Origin: Auriscalpium vulgare
Lineage: Eukaryota > Basidiomycota > Agaricomycetes > Russulales > Auriscalpiaceae
DNA: 64,000 nucleotides
Assembly: GCA_019915015.1 (NCBI GenBank)
Contig: JAHBBC010000010.1
Span: 992,001-1,056,000 of the forward strand
Direction: 5' to 3'
The notes beneath the pieces are model-generated. The model saw nothing but the letters and a program-made list of their open reading frames with translations. It made no database searches and was not told where the DNA came from. Numbering within the stretch: position 1 is the stretch's first letter; each line of letters starts with the position of its first letter. The position numbers and the translations under genes are program-made. Of the stretch, positions 11,541 to 22,512 are shown one piece after another.

Positions 11541-11998
11541 AGCGATAAGATTGAAATGCAGGGGCGGATAAAATAGATAAGATAGCGAAAATAATCCCAC
11601 GATATCCGTGGGTGGGGGCAGGGGGATGGGGTACTCACGCGGTCACGTGCTCGATCGAATGCGGTTCCCACGGGCCTGAAAACATGGAATATGCCCAAAA
11701 ACCTTCGAAAATCAGTATAATTAGGTCCATGCAGGCCCCAGATAATTTGGAAAAACTTCAGTAATATTACCACAGCAGGCAGGGGTACATGCGGACACGT
11801 GACCAGTCGAACGCAATTCACACGGGGCTCGGAAATACATAATATCATTGATATTCTTGGGAAAACTATGAAAATACAATATACCGGGTGCATAGCATGG
11901 GTCGGGGTCTCGAATTCACGTTAAAAAAACCTACAGTACCTAGCAGAACATGTTTAGTACACAATCATTGAAATATGACCAGAAAACATACCATAAAT
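11541..11998. other. Gene-free left subterminal region of the KDZ element
   Basis: No gene is supported. The stretch 11640-11780 is a diverged, inverted relative of the 128-bp unit repeated near the right end (shared pieces: TTCCCACGGG and GGGCATNTTYC-like text beside GGACCTAA). Both ends of the element therefore share subterminal as well as terminal sequence. Confidence 0.5.
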
Positions 11999-14900
11999 TC
12001 AGCCTACAGCCATCGGTTCGGCGGCCTCGGCATTGATATCAATACCGTCGTCCTCACGCTGAGACAGGAACTCCACGGCGATGGCCTGAATGTCCTTCCA
12101 TTGGCTGTTGAAGCGCTCCCGCAGACCATCATACATGGCGACTTGCTTGCATGAATACGCCGACAAACCCTCGAGCAGGTCTGCAGGGATGTCGCAGCGG
12201 GCAGACGACCTCTGCGCCCACTCACCTGCCCAATGCTTGAATGTCTCCGGAACGCGCCGCATCTCCTCGAGGAGATGGAGCACCTCCTCCATCCACCGAG
12301 TGGACCGCGCGCGAGTTTTGAACCACTCAAGTCTGAGGTCTGCAGCAAAGTGTTAGCTATGAAATGTTGACAGAAGGCAACAACATACCGTCGCCAATCT
12401 CTGCCTCGTCGTCCTCACCACCGCTGCCCGCTGTGTACCAAATCCACGGGAGCGTGTACCGGCTTTCCCCCGTTGACGACGGACCCCGACGGCTCCGAAG
12501 GTACTCCTTGACGCGTTCAATGTCGGCCAGATCAATCTGATCCAGCAGACGCTCGCCGAGGCCTACGAGGTGCTCGTCGAGGAGCTCACGGAGCCGATTC
12601 TCCCAAGGGCCTGGGCCCACCAAACGATGATACGCCGCCCTGTGCAGCCGATACGTCGCTGCTGCGCGGTGCACCATGTCGTCGATGCGTGATTGGAAGG
12701 TCCGCGCTCGTGTATTCTTCCGCTGCCCCACAATGTTGTTGATCTTGAACCTTTTGACATAGGTTCGAAATCGGAGTTGGTGCCGGACATCTTCGAGCGC
12801 CTGGCATGCACCTGCGTAGCGAAACTTCGCCTCCATCTCGGACAGCGTGGGGTCGCAAGCCGTAGCGCGTTCTCGAACGCCGAGGTCCGAGGGTAAATAA
12901 AGCTTGATGTGCTCGGGTCTGATGGTGTTGTGCGACTGCGCGGGCTCATCGACATTGATGATGCTGGCGACATGGTGCATGTGGATGTCTTGATCAGCCC
13001 GGAAGCGGTGGAGGAGGCGGAGGATGGACGTCCGAGATTCTTGGAGTCGGGCCGCCTGATTCGACGTGCCGCCGTCCTGGTCCTTGGTCTTGTCGAGTCG
13101 TAGCTTCAGTCTGATAGATGTGTTGGCATCAATACGACGTGGCATTATAAGCAGGGTACTCACTGCATGACCTCGAGCCGGAAGCTGGACAAGATGAACG
13201 TGCTGGCGGCGGGTTGCGATACGATAATCTCGGCGGCTTGAACAGCTTCAAAGTCTTCTTGCGCAAGCTCCAGTCGGACGTCAGCGACTGTAATATCTGA
13301 AAGCAATACACATGTCAGCACTTAGACATGCCGCATGCAAACGTCACGCACCTGACACCGGCTTCTTGTACGGGTTGGGGCCTCGACCAAGCATCTCCCA
13401 GCCATCTATCTGCTCCTTCCATTCCGATAACTTCTCTGGATGATCGAGCTCGAGGGACTTGGTAAACTCTGTGTATATGTCACCTTGTTCCGTTGCTTGC
13501 GCAAGCGCGGCCTTCAATCGACGGAGCAACGAAGGACCTGTTGATGTACATCAGCTCCTGCTCGAGTTATTGAGCAGTGGGACATACCTAGCCCTACGAT
13601 CTTCCTTCAATTTGCATGTCCACAATGATCGTCGACCGTGTCGTGTCCACCCCCTGGCCCCATCTCCTTGGTGCTCGCTGCGGCACCATTGACCTGGGAC
13701 CAACCGCGCTCGGGTCCCTCACCATCTGTCTGCCCTGCGCCCCGAGTCTTTGCTAGGTCAAATTCCTCTTGACAGTCCTCTTGATGCGCCGCAATGTGAA
13801 ACTTTGGCACGGCAAAGTTGATGTCGCTGGGGAGAGTCCACTCAGGGTTCGCATCTGCTCTTTTGGAGAGGTTTTTGTGCCATTGGCACGCGATATCGTA
13901 TGACACAAGTAGGGAGGGCGTCTTGAAGCGGCTGATAGCACTGAAAAACATGTAATCCATGTTGCAGTAGCTAGAAAGACGGTTAGGCAATGTAAGATGA
14001 AGCAGACAGAGTTGCGCACCGTTCGCCCTTCTGAAGGTCGCCAAGACCATTCGGCAACCAGAACTCATGCCTCGCATCGAATATGCCGCCGACACCCGTC
14101 ACCCTCAGGCCCTTTGTGCTCTTCAAATTCGCTGCCGTGAGGGCTGCGAAGCGAGAGCACCCGCTCATCTGTGAGACATCTGTTAGATCGCATCCACAGC
14201 AAACAGTATCTTGAAACGTACCTCGTCCTGATCAATATTTGCTGCAACATATTCGTCGTACTTCTCGTCCGCGACGAAGTACGCCTTCCCCGTGTGGAGG
14301 CCAGGATCCTTTGTCTTGGAAGAGCGCATATGATTCTTCATTCGGAAATTTGCATCCATAGTGACTATGGGACGATAGAGCCACCTGCAAGCAAGTCAGT
14401 CCCCCAAATCAATACTGAATTGAATGTACTCACGAGCGATTAGACGGTGTGGCTTCCCAACCCTCCGGTAGATTGATGCCGGGCAAAGGGCAGGCTGGGC
14501 ACTGCACAGCCAACTCCCCGTCCATCGTGCCAGCGACTCCTGTTGCATCGTGACCTCGTCCACCGCGCTTCATGATGGTGATATGCCGCCACTCTCACAT
14601 CATGACCATCCACGAGGGCAAGCGATCCTAAATATTGAAGGTAAGGTCAAGTCGAACACGACGAATAATAGCAAACTCACAGGCACACTGGAACACCCTG
14701 AGTTGTTGGTCTCGAGTCCGAGACTCCGCCACGCATAATAGCCCGTCATTTTGCCCGTCAGGGAGAGAAGATGGTACTTCTTGAGAACTGCAAATGTTGC
14801 TGCGGTGTTGGGGTCGATGACGGTGGCGGGCCACCACGAAAACCGGAGAAGCTGCTGTCGCCGTTGGAGCGTAGACGATAGGCCGCAGCCACAGAAGTCG

Positions 14901-15726
14901 AGGTTGATGATGTGAATGCCACTGGTGTGAATGACAACAAAATCTGCTCGCGCCGGTACTCAATGGCCGCAGACCGTGCCGGGGGGATGGTTTAGCTGGA
15001 TGCGCAACCCTAGCATTGCCAGCGATGTGCGCTCGAAGACGGTTCTGTTCCATTTCTAGATACAATCAATCAGCTTTGTGTGTACCCGGCCACGGGTATG
15101 CCACGCACCTCGACGCGATGCAATGGGTTTCGGGAATGCAGTTTGACAATGCAGGACTCGCAAAGCAACTCACCGCCAACGCAATCTGAGCAGCGAATGG
15201 TCGGGTCCGCATCAGTGTTGCACTTGGGGCATTTGCTTGCTCCAGAATACGGGCCCCTTCCTTCCAAATGAAGGACTTCGTCAAGGTATTCGTCTCGGAG
15301 GGGAATCCATGAGAGCAGGGGAAAATCCTAGCTATTCATCAGTTGAATCCCTAGTTCTTTGTAATATGAACTCACTGAATTCTGGTATCTTTTTGCTCGA
15401 CCCAATGCGACATCTGCCTCCGTGACCTGCACGACCTCGCCGCTTTCATCAACGCCGAGGATGCCATCGTCGTATGCTAGTCCAGAGCTGCTTCCGTCGT
15501 ATTCACCATCGAGAAGAGACACCTGGCCGTCTGGTGACTCTGGTGACTGGGTGGAGGTTGAGGGAGTGGAGAGGGCGGGCAGAGTCTGCGTGTAGACACG
15601 AGATCGGAGGACGGAGACGGCTGGGGTGAGGCGACGGCCATCGGTGGAAGACTTGAGCAGGGTGGATCTCGTGCCCCCGCCACTGCTTTCAAAAAAGCCG
15701 TACGGTTTCTTGGCCTTGGGCGGCAT
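11999..15726 (-). CDS. KDZ transposase with CxC2-like cysteine cluster
   Basis: Multi-exon gene starting at ATG 15726 (MPPKAKKPYGFFESS). An N-terminal low-complexity segment is followed by a cysteine-rich CxC2-like cluster at about 15270-15070 (CPKCNTDADPTIRCSDC ... LLCESCIVKLHSRNP). The catalytic core follows (CSRFAALTAANLKSTKG, GVGGIFDARHEFWLP, SYDIACQWHKNLSKR, PKFHIAAHQEDCQ, GEGPERGWSQVNGAA), then a long helical C-terminal region ending at 11999. Introns of about 50-60 nt join these exons in frame, for example across 14030-13978. All canonical blocks are present with no stop noticed inside exons, so the enzyme may be intact. It should cut and integrate DNA at the ACCGGT-rich ends of this element. 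The family is clear; individual exon borders are approximate. Confidence 0.9.
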
Positions 15727-15858
15727 GGAGTAGACGGAGTAGGAGGGTGTGTGCCAAGAGGCGTAGACCTCGTGACCGTGACCTGACTCTGCGACCAACG
15801 AACCACGACGCGCCAACACAAGTATGGTACCAAAAATGTATTTATGCAAAGATACATT

Positions 15859-17441
15859 CTACTTTACATTAAAGGCAGTCTCGATGTCCTTCGCGAGTTC
15901 GTCATACTTTGAAAACATGGCCACGGAATCACGCCACCTCTTTCGTTTGCTGGCATCCATCGCCGCCTTGCCAACGGGGTCCTCCTCCTCAAACTGCTTT
16001 TCCGTGTGATGCCCATACGCCACCCGCCAAAATAGAGCGCCCGCTGCGTACTGTGTAATTGAGGCCCGAGTCTTGCCCTGCCGAATGGGAATGTTTTTGT
16101 GCGGGAAGGCCGCAGACAGGATATGCATGATGGAATGCGGCGGGAATTCGATGATGAGCTTGGCATGGTGGAGGATGAGCTGTCCTCCCGTCCTCGGGTT
16201 GAACTCCCCAAGCGAGGCGATGCTGCACCAGCCGCAGGGAAGGTTTGCAGAGTCTATGTGAATCTTCGTGAAGGCGCTGGGGCCGAAGTTGAATGTCGTG
16301 GCGGGGCGAATCGCGTTGTCGTAGGGAAGTTCGAGTTCGGGATGATGTGCCAATATTTCGCCTATATTATATTCGTAGTTCTTGTACATTTTTGGTGATC
16401 CCATTGCCCAGGACGCTGTCAGATATTCGTTAGTATCGCGAATGGAGCCAGGACGTATGCGGACGGACCGTTCATGAAGCCTGATATACGGTGCACGCCG
16501 CGTCCACGGCACAGTTTCTTGACAATGGGTCGGTTGCTGCTGTGGAGAATAAACTCAGCAGGCTCCTGCATCAAACGACTGTGAGCTCACGCGCGTACAG
16601 AGTACATAGCCACGCACCGTTTGTCCACCACCGTACGAGATCCCTGCGGTCAACAACGGGTAATTGCCCCGCCGATGGTATCGCTGGTCGTTGGATAGCC
16701 TGAGCTCTCCCAAAGCTTCGTCCAACTCGTCGTATGCGAGAGCGCAGTCGTCGTTCCACGTTGGGTCGCCGACAGGTCGCCCAGCAAGGCTGCCGATTAT
16801 GCGGCCCTTCAAGTCAAGAATCGCGTAGTTGGTTCTTCGAAAGCATGAGAAGCCAGCATGCAGATAAATTAGAGAACTACACACCTTCCATTCCATGCAA
16901 AATAATCGTAGCCGTTTGCCCTCAGAGTCGCCAGCCGCCTGCGGGCCACAAAGAGGATTGCGCAAGCCTTAACCCCCACCCAGCCCCCCCGCGCATGCGG
17001 CAGCCTCTGTGCCACCACTCAAACGGTGAGTTTCTTCGGCGCAGAGTACTTGGCAACCAGCTTGCTTCGGACTTTGTACTTGACCATGCAATTGTTCATC
17101 CGCGACTGCTGTCATAAGCGGTTGCGACGCACAATAGTATGCCATTGGGCAGCAGACTTTGCTTGGAGCTCAATCGTATTGTTGCCCTCGGTGATGGAAG
17201 GTGGAATAGGTGGATGGGGGGCCGTGCCGCCGTCGGAAGGGTGCTCGCTATCTTGGTCGGGTACGTGGCAGTTGTCCTCGGCATCTTCCGCGGCCTCCGC
17301 ACGTTCGTACGCGTCGCTGATGAGGTGGTCCAGATTGCACCCCGCATCAATTACGAGGGCCGCCTGGGGAAGCAGCGCGGCAGCATCCAGCTTGTACGGC
17401 GAGAAAACGCGTTTAGAACGCGTCTTTGGTGTAGTTAGCAA
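15859..17441 (-). CDS. TET/JBP-like 2-oxoglutarate Fe(II) dioxygenase, probably broken
   Basis: Multi-exon gene on the same strand as, and just upstream of, the KDZ transposase. Exon 1 starts MLTTPKTRSKR (17441); later exons give ANGYDYFAWNG, NYAILDLKGRIIGSLAGRP, HRRGNYPLLTAGISYGGGQT and the catalytic beta-helix. The iron ligands are HID at 16260-16252 and a distal His at 16101-16099 (FPHKNIPI); the 2-oxoglutarate Arg is in GKTRASITQY near 16067. This fits basidiomycete TET/JBP proteins that oxidise 5-methylcytosine in DNA. Oddities: an in-frame TGA at 17114-17112 between RRNRL and QQSRMNN, and FWRV after QYAAGAL where relatives I recall have FRWV. It may therefore be a pseudogene or start downstream. 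Ends at 15859. Confidence 0.83.
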
Positions 17442-18308
17442 TGTGAGTGATCGAGATTAATACACACAACGTACGGTGCGCGACATGGTGGCACAGCAAC
17501 AGCTACCACGAAAAAAGACGCGATTTCACCCGTGAAATCACGCGACAGACGACAAAACCTAAGGGAAACAATTATCAGCGCCAACCGCCAAAATGCCCGC
17601 GTGCATGAGTGAAAATATAGGGCGACAGTCCAGCACACGCACCCCGACGTGTCAAGCGGTCCCTGTCGGGCTCTCGTCATGACTTGCCAGGGATTTTGGT
17701 GTGCCCGACGCGACATCGACGACTAGCAACCACAGACGTGGCAAGAGGACCCTGTCGGGTGCACTGACATGCGTTGTCCGGGAGTTGTAGCCAGGACGCG
17801 GTGTATATATGGGTACAAGTAATAAAAATCACAAGCGCACCTGAATAACACGCTCGAGGGGTTCAACAACGGTGAAGAGGGATGGCGAGGGAGTTTTCTG
17901 GGTGCTGGGGCGAACGATGGTCGAGCGACAGGTCGGTGAACCTCATATAACGGCGGAGATGAACCGGCATCGCGGCAGGGACAATGCGCCCCGGCGGGAT
18001 CCCCAGGCCGCCCTTCAAAAAGAATCTACATTGAGCTGTAGGTACGTCGTACAATGGAGAATAATTGTGAAAATATCTCCGTGGACTCATAATCACTGCC
18101 CCAGCCAGAGGAATATAATTCATAATTATCGCAGGCAGGGTGGAAGTGGACGGTCAAGTGCCGAGGCATGCGACTTCTGCAACTGTACGACGCGCTCTTA
18201 CTTACTCACATCCACTGACCACCTTTGCACCTCCCTCGCTCACCCCTCTTGGTATTGTCTCCACACTTATCTCTGCACCGATCACTCATTGTACATGCTT
18301 TTCCAACC
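17442..18308. other. Divergent intergenic region with a short direct repeat
   Basis: No gene is supported. It separates the minus-strand TET/KDZ pair from the plus-strand gene at 18309 and so should hold both promoters. A diverged direct repeat starts CGTGTCAAGCGGTCCCTGTC near 17653 and CGTGGCAAGAGGACCCTGTC near 17735, each followed by an imperfect CCGGGA/CCAGGGA. GTATATATGG near 17808 is a possible TATA-like element. Confidence 0.45.
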
Positions 18309-19048
18309 ATGAACAACACGAGTACTACAACGACTAGTAGTACCAAAGGCGAATATTATCATCGGTTTGTCCCGCGCTCGTTGGCTTTGGCGTAGCCCTC
18401 TCTGACACACGGCGTCAAGCAAGCACGAGGAGCGGAAGCATTACCAGAAGCTCTATTACGAGGCCACGAAAGGTCGCCGCAAGCTCAGCAAAAATGCGCG
18501 CAAGGCGTTAGCAGAAAAACGTAGGCTCGAGCAATGCGGGATGCGCAGGTGTGTGGCTCGTTACTTTGATGTGAAGATTCAACTGACCCCAGACTTTTGG
18601 CAGTGCTTACCTCTGCACGCTCTCACATAGTGACTCAACCGAAGATCCTCGTCGCGACACCGATGCCGAGTCAGCTCTTAGTGACGACATCGTCGCATTG
18701 CGAGACATGCTCTCCAGCCACCTCGGAGAGGAGGGTTGGGTGTCAGAGTTTACTCGCACTGTGCAGATGTGGATCGAGAAGTATGTTCAAGAAGCTCAGC
18801 ATATCCTCACCGAAGGACTCGCGGACCCGATCAGGCTCCACCATCTCCGCCGATTTGTGGCAGGCCTTCGTCAGGAACAAGAGCTCGCAGAACAGGGACG
18901 GGACGCACGGCGCGCTGCGCTCCAGGACTTCCGGCTTGTGCTGCTGTGGGGAAGAAGGTATGTATATTTCCATTCCATACGCGTGTCAAGTAGCTGACGA
19001 GCATGCAGAGTCAATACCGTGACATTCTTCAAGCTCTACGGCTGGTAG
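18309..19048 (+). CDS. Hypothetical protein with basic helical region, KDZ cargo
   Basis: Four exons join in frame: MNNTSTTTTSSTKGEYYH..., a highly basic helical exon (KHEERKHYQKLYYEATKG and ARKALAEKRRLEQCG), a helical exon from about 18632 (DTDAESALSDDIVALRDM to QDFRLVLLWGRR), and a short last exon VNTVTFFKLYGW ending TAG at 19046-19048. Introns have GT/AG ends. Function is unknown. The basic N-terminal half would suit nucleic-acid binding, which is only inference. It is the first plus-strand gene inside the KDZ element and diverges from the TET gene. Confidence 0.6.
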
Positions 19049-19492
19049 TCGGACTGGCCGATGCTTTTTCTTAGATGTAATGCATACGGTAGTGTCCCTA
19101 TGTCCAACTGTACATATATTGCTGCTATACTTGTGCATACAATGAAGGGACGACCGAACACTTCCGTGTGTTCTGTGTGCGTCTCTTCCGCCGCTTATCC
19201 GCTTGCAATCTCCAGGCATCTCAGAGCCCTCAATGCGCTTCTCAGGTCCACCTTGATGTGGTTTCCTCCCTGCCCGTGACCCGTCCGCCGACGATAGCAG
19301 GCTGCAGATGGCATCCTGTAAGCCACTTTGTTCCTTCCAGCCCCACGAGCTTCCTGAACGCGGCCCATGTGCGGCTTGCGATGCTCTGAGGTGCATGACG
19401 TGTTCCTGCACGCAACATCACGTAACTAATCTATGACAGATCCATGCATGTGTAGCCAACATGCGCCTCTCCGTCCTTCATCCTCAACGGCC
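19049..19492. other. Spacer without a supported gene
   Basis: Open frames here are short and have no coherent splicing or family motif. Nothing beyond the promoter expected for the next gene can be proposed. Confidence 0.5.
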
Positions 19493-20097
19493 ATGACCCG
19501 CATCACCCTTACTCTCGATGTTCCCACCGAGGACCTAGCTGACCGTCTCGCTAACTTGTCCGTCAACTTCTCTCCAAAGAAGCCGGCTAAAGATGGGAGA
19601 GGTGAGCTTATTCGTCCGGCAACTCTAGCAGCAAGCTCACAATATCGTAGCATCCTCGGCGTTGCCCACTAGGTCCTCGTCTTTGGCGACATCCAAGACA
19701 TCCAAGGAGTCTTCTTTGCCATCTGTCGACACAGCGGAGCTTGACGATGATGGCGATGTCCCGTCCAAGCCTGTCGCTTCCGAGCCGGAGGAGCGTTGGG
19801 ACGGAGAGGCGTGGGTGGTTTTTAAGGGCGTAGGACCTGGGGTGTATCGTGTGGGGTGAGTCGTATAATGAGGTCCTGGCATTTCGCGTCTTACTGACCG
19901 TTCGATTCAGCTCGGAGGAGTTCCGAAAGGCGCGAGGAGAGTCCCTCTACGCCAAGTTCAGGAAGTTCCCGACGTACGATCAAGCCCGCAGGGCGTTTGA
20001 CGAGGCGAAGCGATCGGGCGAAATATGCCCGTATTCGAAATCTTGGGATGAGAAATCGAAGTACGGGCTGCCGCCTCGTACCAACACTGGGGAGTAG
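19493..20097 (+). CDS. RNase H1 N-terminal (caulimovirus-VI-like) domain protein
   Basis: Three exons. The first (MTRITLTLDVPTEDLADRLA) is followed by an intron starting GTGAGC near 19601. The second is a serine/acid-rich linker ending EAWVVFKGVGPGVYRVG. After an intron 19857-19911 (approximate) the third reads EEFRKARGESLYAKFRKF, PTYDQARRAFDEAKR, and stops with TAG at 20095-20097. The WVVFKG..PGVY...KFRKFPTYDQARRAF pattern is the small fold that binds RNA/DNA hybrids at the N-terminus of RNase H1. No RNase H catalytic domain follows, so this is probably a stand-alone nucleic-acid-binding protein. An upstream in-frame ATG at 19433 is an alternative start. Confidence 0.72.
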
Positions 20098-20104
20098 TTT
20101 AGTG

Positions 20105-21880
20105 CACTATGTCCCTACAGTTGTAACAAGTGGGTGGTGTCATAGGCAGGCAGGATAGTGAAGTGCAAGTATAGGGCAGTATAGTGCACTATAGTGCACT
20201 ATATTGCATATATCAGTACTATGGTGTCCTTGGATGCACTATAGTAGTAGCATGACTGTAAGGACCATTGTATTTTTGCACCAATATAATGGGCTTTGAA
20301 AATGTTATAAATAATGGTGTAGATGCACAGGTGGAACTGCTATATAGATGTAATTCAGCAGAATATATCCGGTTAATGGTAGAGAGCTGTAGGGCAATCA
20401 CTGTCCAATGGATCCCATGGGTTTATGTACTATAGTGAATCATTAATATATTACAGAAATGCTGGGATATATGCACCTTCTCTCCTTTCAAATGAGCTCT
20501 ATAAATTCGAATAATATTACAGCATGCGGCTTAGTATAGTGCATATGTAACCTGAATTTACCAGAATATAGGGGGTCATTTCTGAGGAGTTGTGCAGGGC
20601 ACACTGTATCAGAGATTCATCTACTATAGTGATGTTATACTCTGTAAAGCTTTCTTAATTTGTTATGGGATGACTGGACATTCATAAATCATGACGAAAA
20701 AGGTGGGCATATTTACCATGCATGCCACTGCTGTCTGAATTTATCATAATATCTGAAGCCATTGGTGAGCCACTCCAAGGCATATATGTTTGTGCACTAT
20801 AGTGGTGATCTAATTGGTTGGCCACAAAAGCATATGATATGTCCAATAGCTCTCCAGTACTTGGTCAATATTATCCACAGATATTATAGAGCATTCACAG
20901 ACCATGCTCCACCCAATGCTCAAAATATGGGAATTCTACCTAGAGTTGGCAGAAAGTGCTGTAGTTCCACTCTCATACAGCCTGTAAAGTCTGAGGTATC
21001 CTTGTCCCAGGGTGATCCAGTTTATGATCAGGCATATGGATATAAATGTCTATTTCTTTTACAGAGGATGAGCTTGTGCTCAAGTAAGCTTCATGGATCA
21101 TGGCTCATTGAAAAATAAACAATCATTGCAGTTCACACATATGCTTGGATGTATCTGCAGATGGGACAGGGACATATGGATCATTTAGGCTGTATCAGAG
21201 GATCAGAAGTACGGTACTATATACCAATTGTATGCAAGAACACAAAAGTTTCAGGGATGGAAGGGGCATGGTGTAACAGTGCTCTGGAATATTTAGTTTA
21301 TGAATGTCCAGTCATCCCATAACAAATTAAGAAAGCTTTACAGAGTATAACATCACTATAGTAGATGAATCTCTGATACAGTGTGCCCTGCACAACTCCT
21401 CAGAAATGACCCCCTATATTCTGGTAAATTCAGGTTACATATGCACTATACTAAGCCGCATGCTGTAATATTATTCGAATTTATAGAGCTCATTTGAAAG
21501 GAGAGAAGGTGCATATATCCCAGCATTTCTGTAATATATCAATGATTCACTATAGTACATAAACCCATGGGATCCATTGGACAGTGATTGCCCTACAGCT
21601 CTCTACCCTTAACCGGATATATTCTGCTGAATTACATCTATATAGCAGTTCCACCTGTGCATCTACACCATTATTTATAACATTTTCAAAGCCCATTATA
21701 TTGGTGCAAAAATACAATGGTCCTTACAGTCATGCTACTACTATAGTGCATCCAAGGACACCATAGTACTGATATATGCAATATAGTGCACTATAGTGCA
21801 CTATACTGCCCTATACTTGCACTTCACTATCCTGCCTGCCTATGACACCACCCACTTGTTACAACTGTAGGGACATAGTG
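20105..21880. mobile_element. Foldback element with near-identical 584-bp inverted arms
   Basis: The arms 20105-20688 and 21297-21880 are equal in length and differ at only a few positions that I could see (for example GGTTAATGG against GGTTAAGGG). The spacer is 608 bp. Ends read CACTATGTCCCTACAGTTG. The DNA is AT-rich and contains several TATAGTGCACTATA words, most densely near the ends. One 118-codon frame in the centre (20762-21118) resembles nothing I know, so the element is probably non-autonomous. No clean target duplication is visible. It sits directly after the stop codon of the gene ending at 20097. Confidence 0.88.
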
Positions 21881-22512
21881 AATAAACTAAGCCCCACAGC
21901 CCCTCGTACTCCGGCCTAGGTGGGTGGGTGTCGCGCATCGGCTCCATTCCGGCACACTAACATGATGCCCGTATCCATGACAGGTGGCATGCATGGCTTC
22001 GTCGCTTGCTGGGCGCCCTGTACGAGTACTTCACCTGTGTAGACCGTATCCCCTGCCTTGTATATACCTCAATCTTGCTGCGCCTTTAAGGCTTTCCATG
22101 ACATCTGAGGATGGCGCAACAGAACAGAGCTAATTTTGAGGCAATGAGTGCACAGCAAATGGTAGCGACAGCTTAGCCAAGATGGGAGATCTTCGTCGGC
22201 TGGATTCATAGCCGCATGCTAGCATAGAAAAGGGCATTCTATATTCGAAATTGTCGGTCGGAAAACAGGGAAAATAATTCGAGCATGCACTAAGTACCGG
22301 TCGGCTGTCGGGGATCCCACCGTGCCACGAACGCCTCTCACCCGTACGTGGACTGTTCTGCTGCCCACCAACGCGATCGTGCCGTTGTCCCTTCATCGAA
22401 CCCTCCCCGCAGTCCAAGTCGCCCTCTCCTTCACCCACAGTATCCGTTGCTCGCGCCGAACGTTTGAGCTGACGCCGCTTGCAAGCCTGCACGTCAAACA
22501 GCCCCCAGAATC
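21881..22512. other. Spacer without a supported gene
   Basis: Between the foldback element and the next gene no coding exon is supported. It should contain the promoter of the gene at 22513. One isolated ACCGGT lies near 22297. Confidence 0.5.

Noticed and set aside
20219..20401. Identical 60-codon frames in both foldback arms (20219-20401 and 21584-21766)
   Set aside because: They are mirror copies created by the inverted repeat, AT-rich, and lack any domain or splice context.
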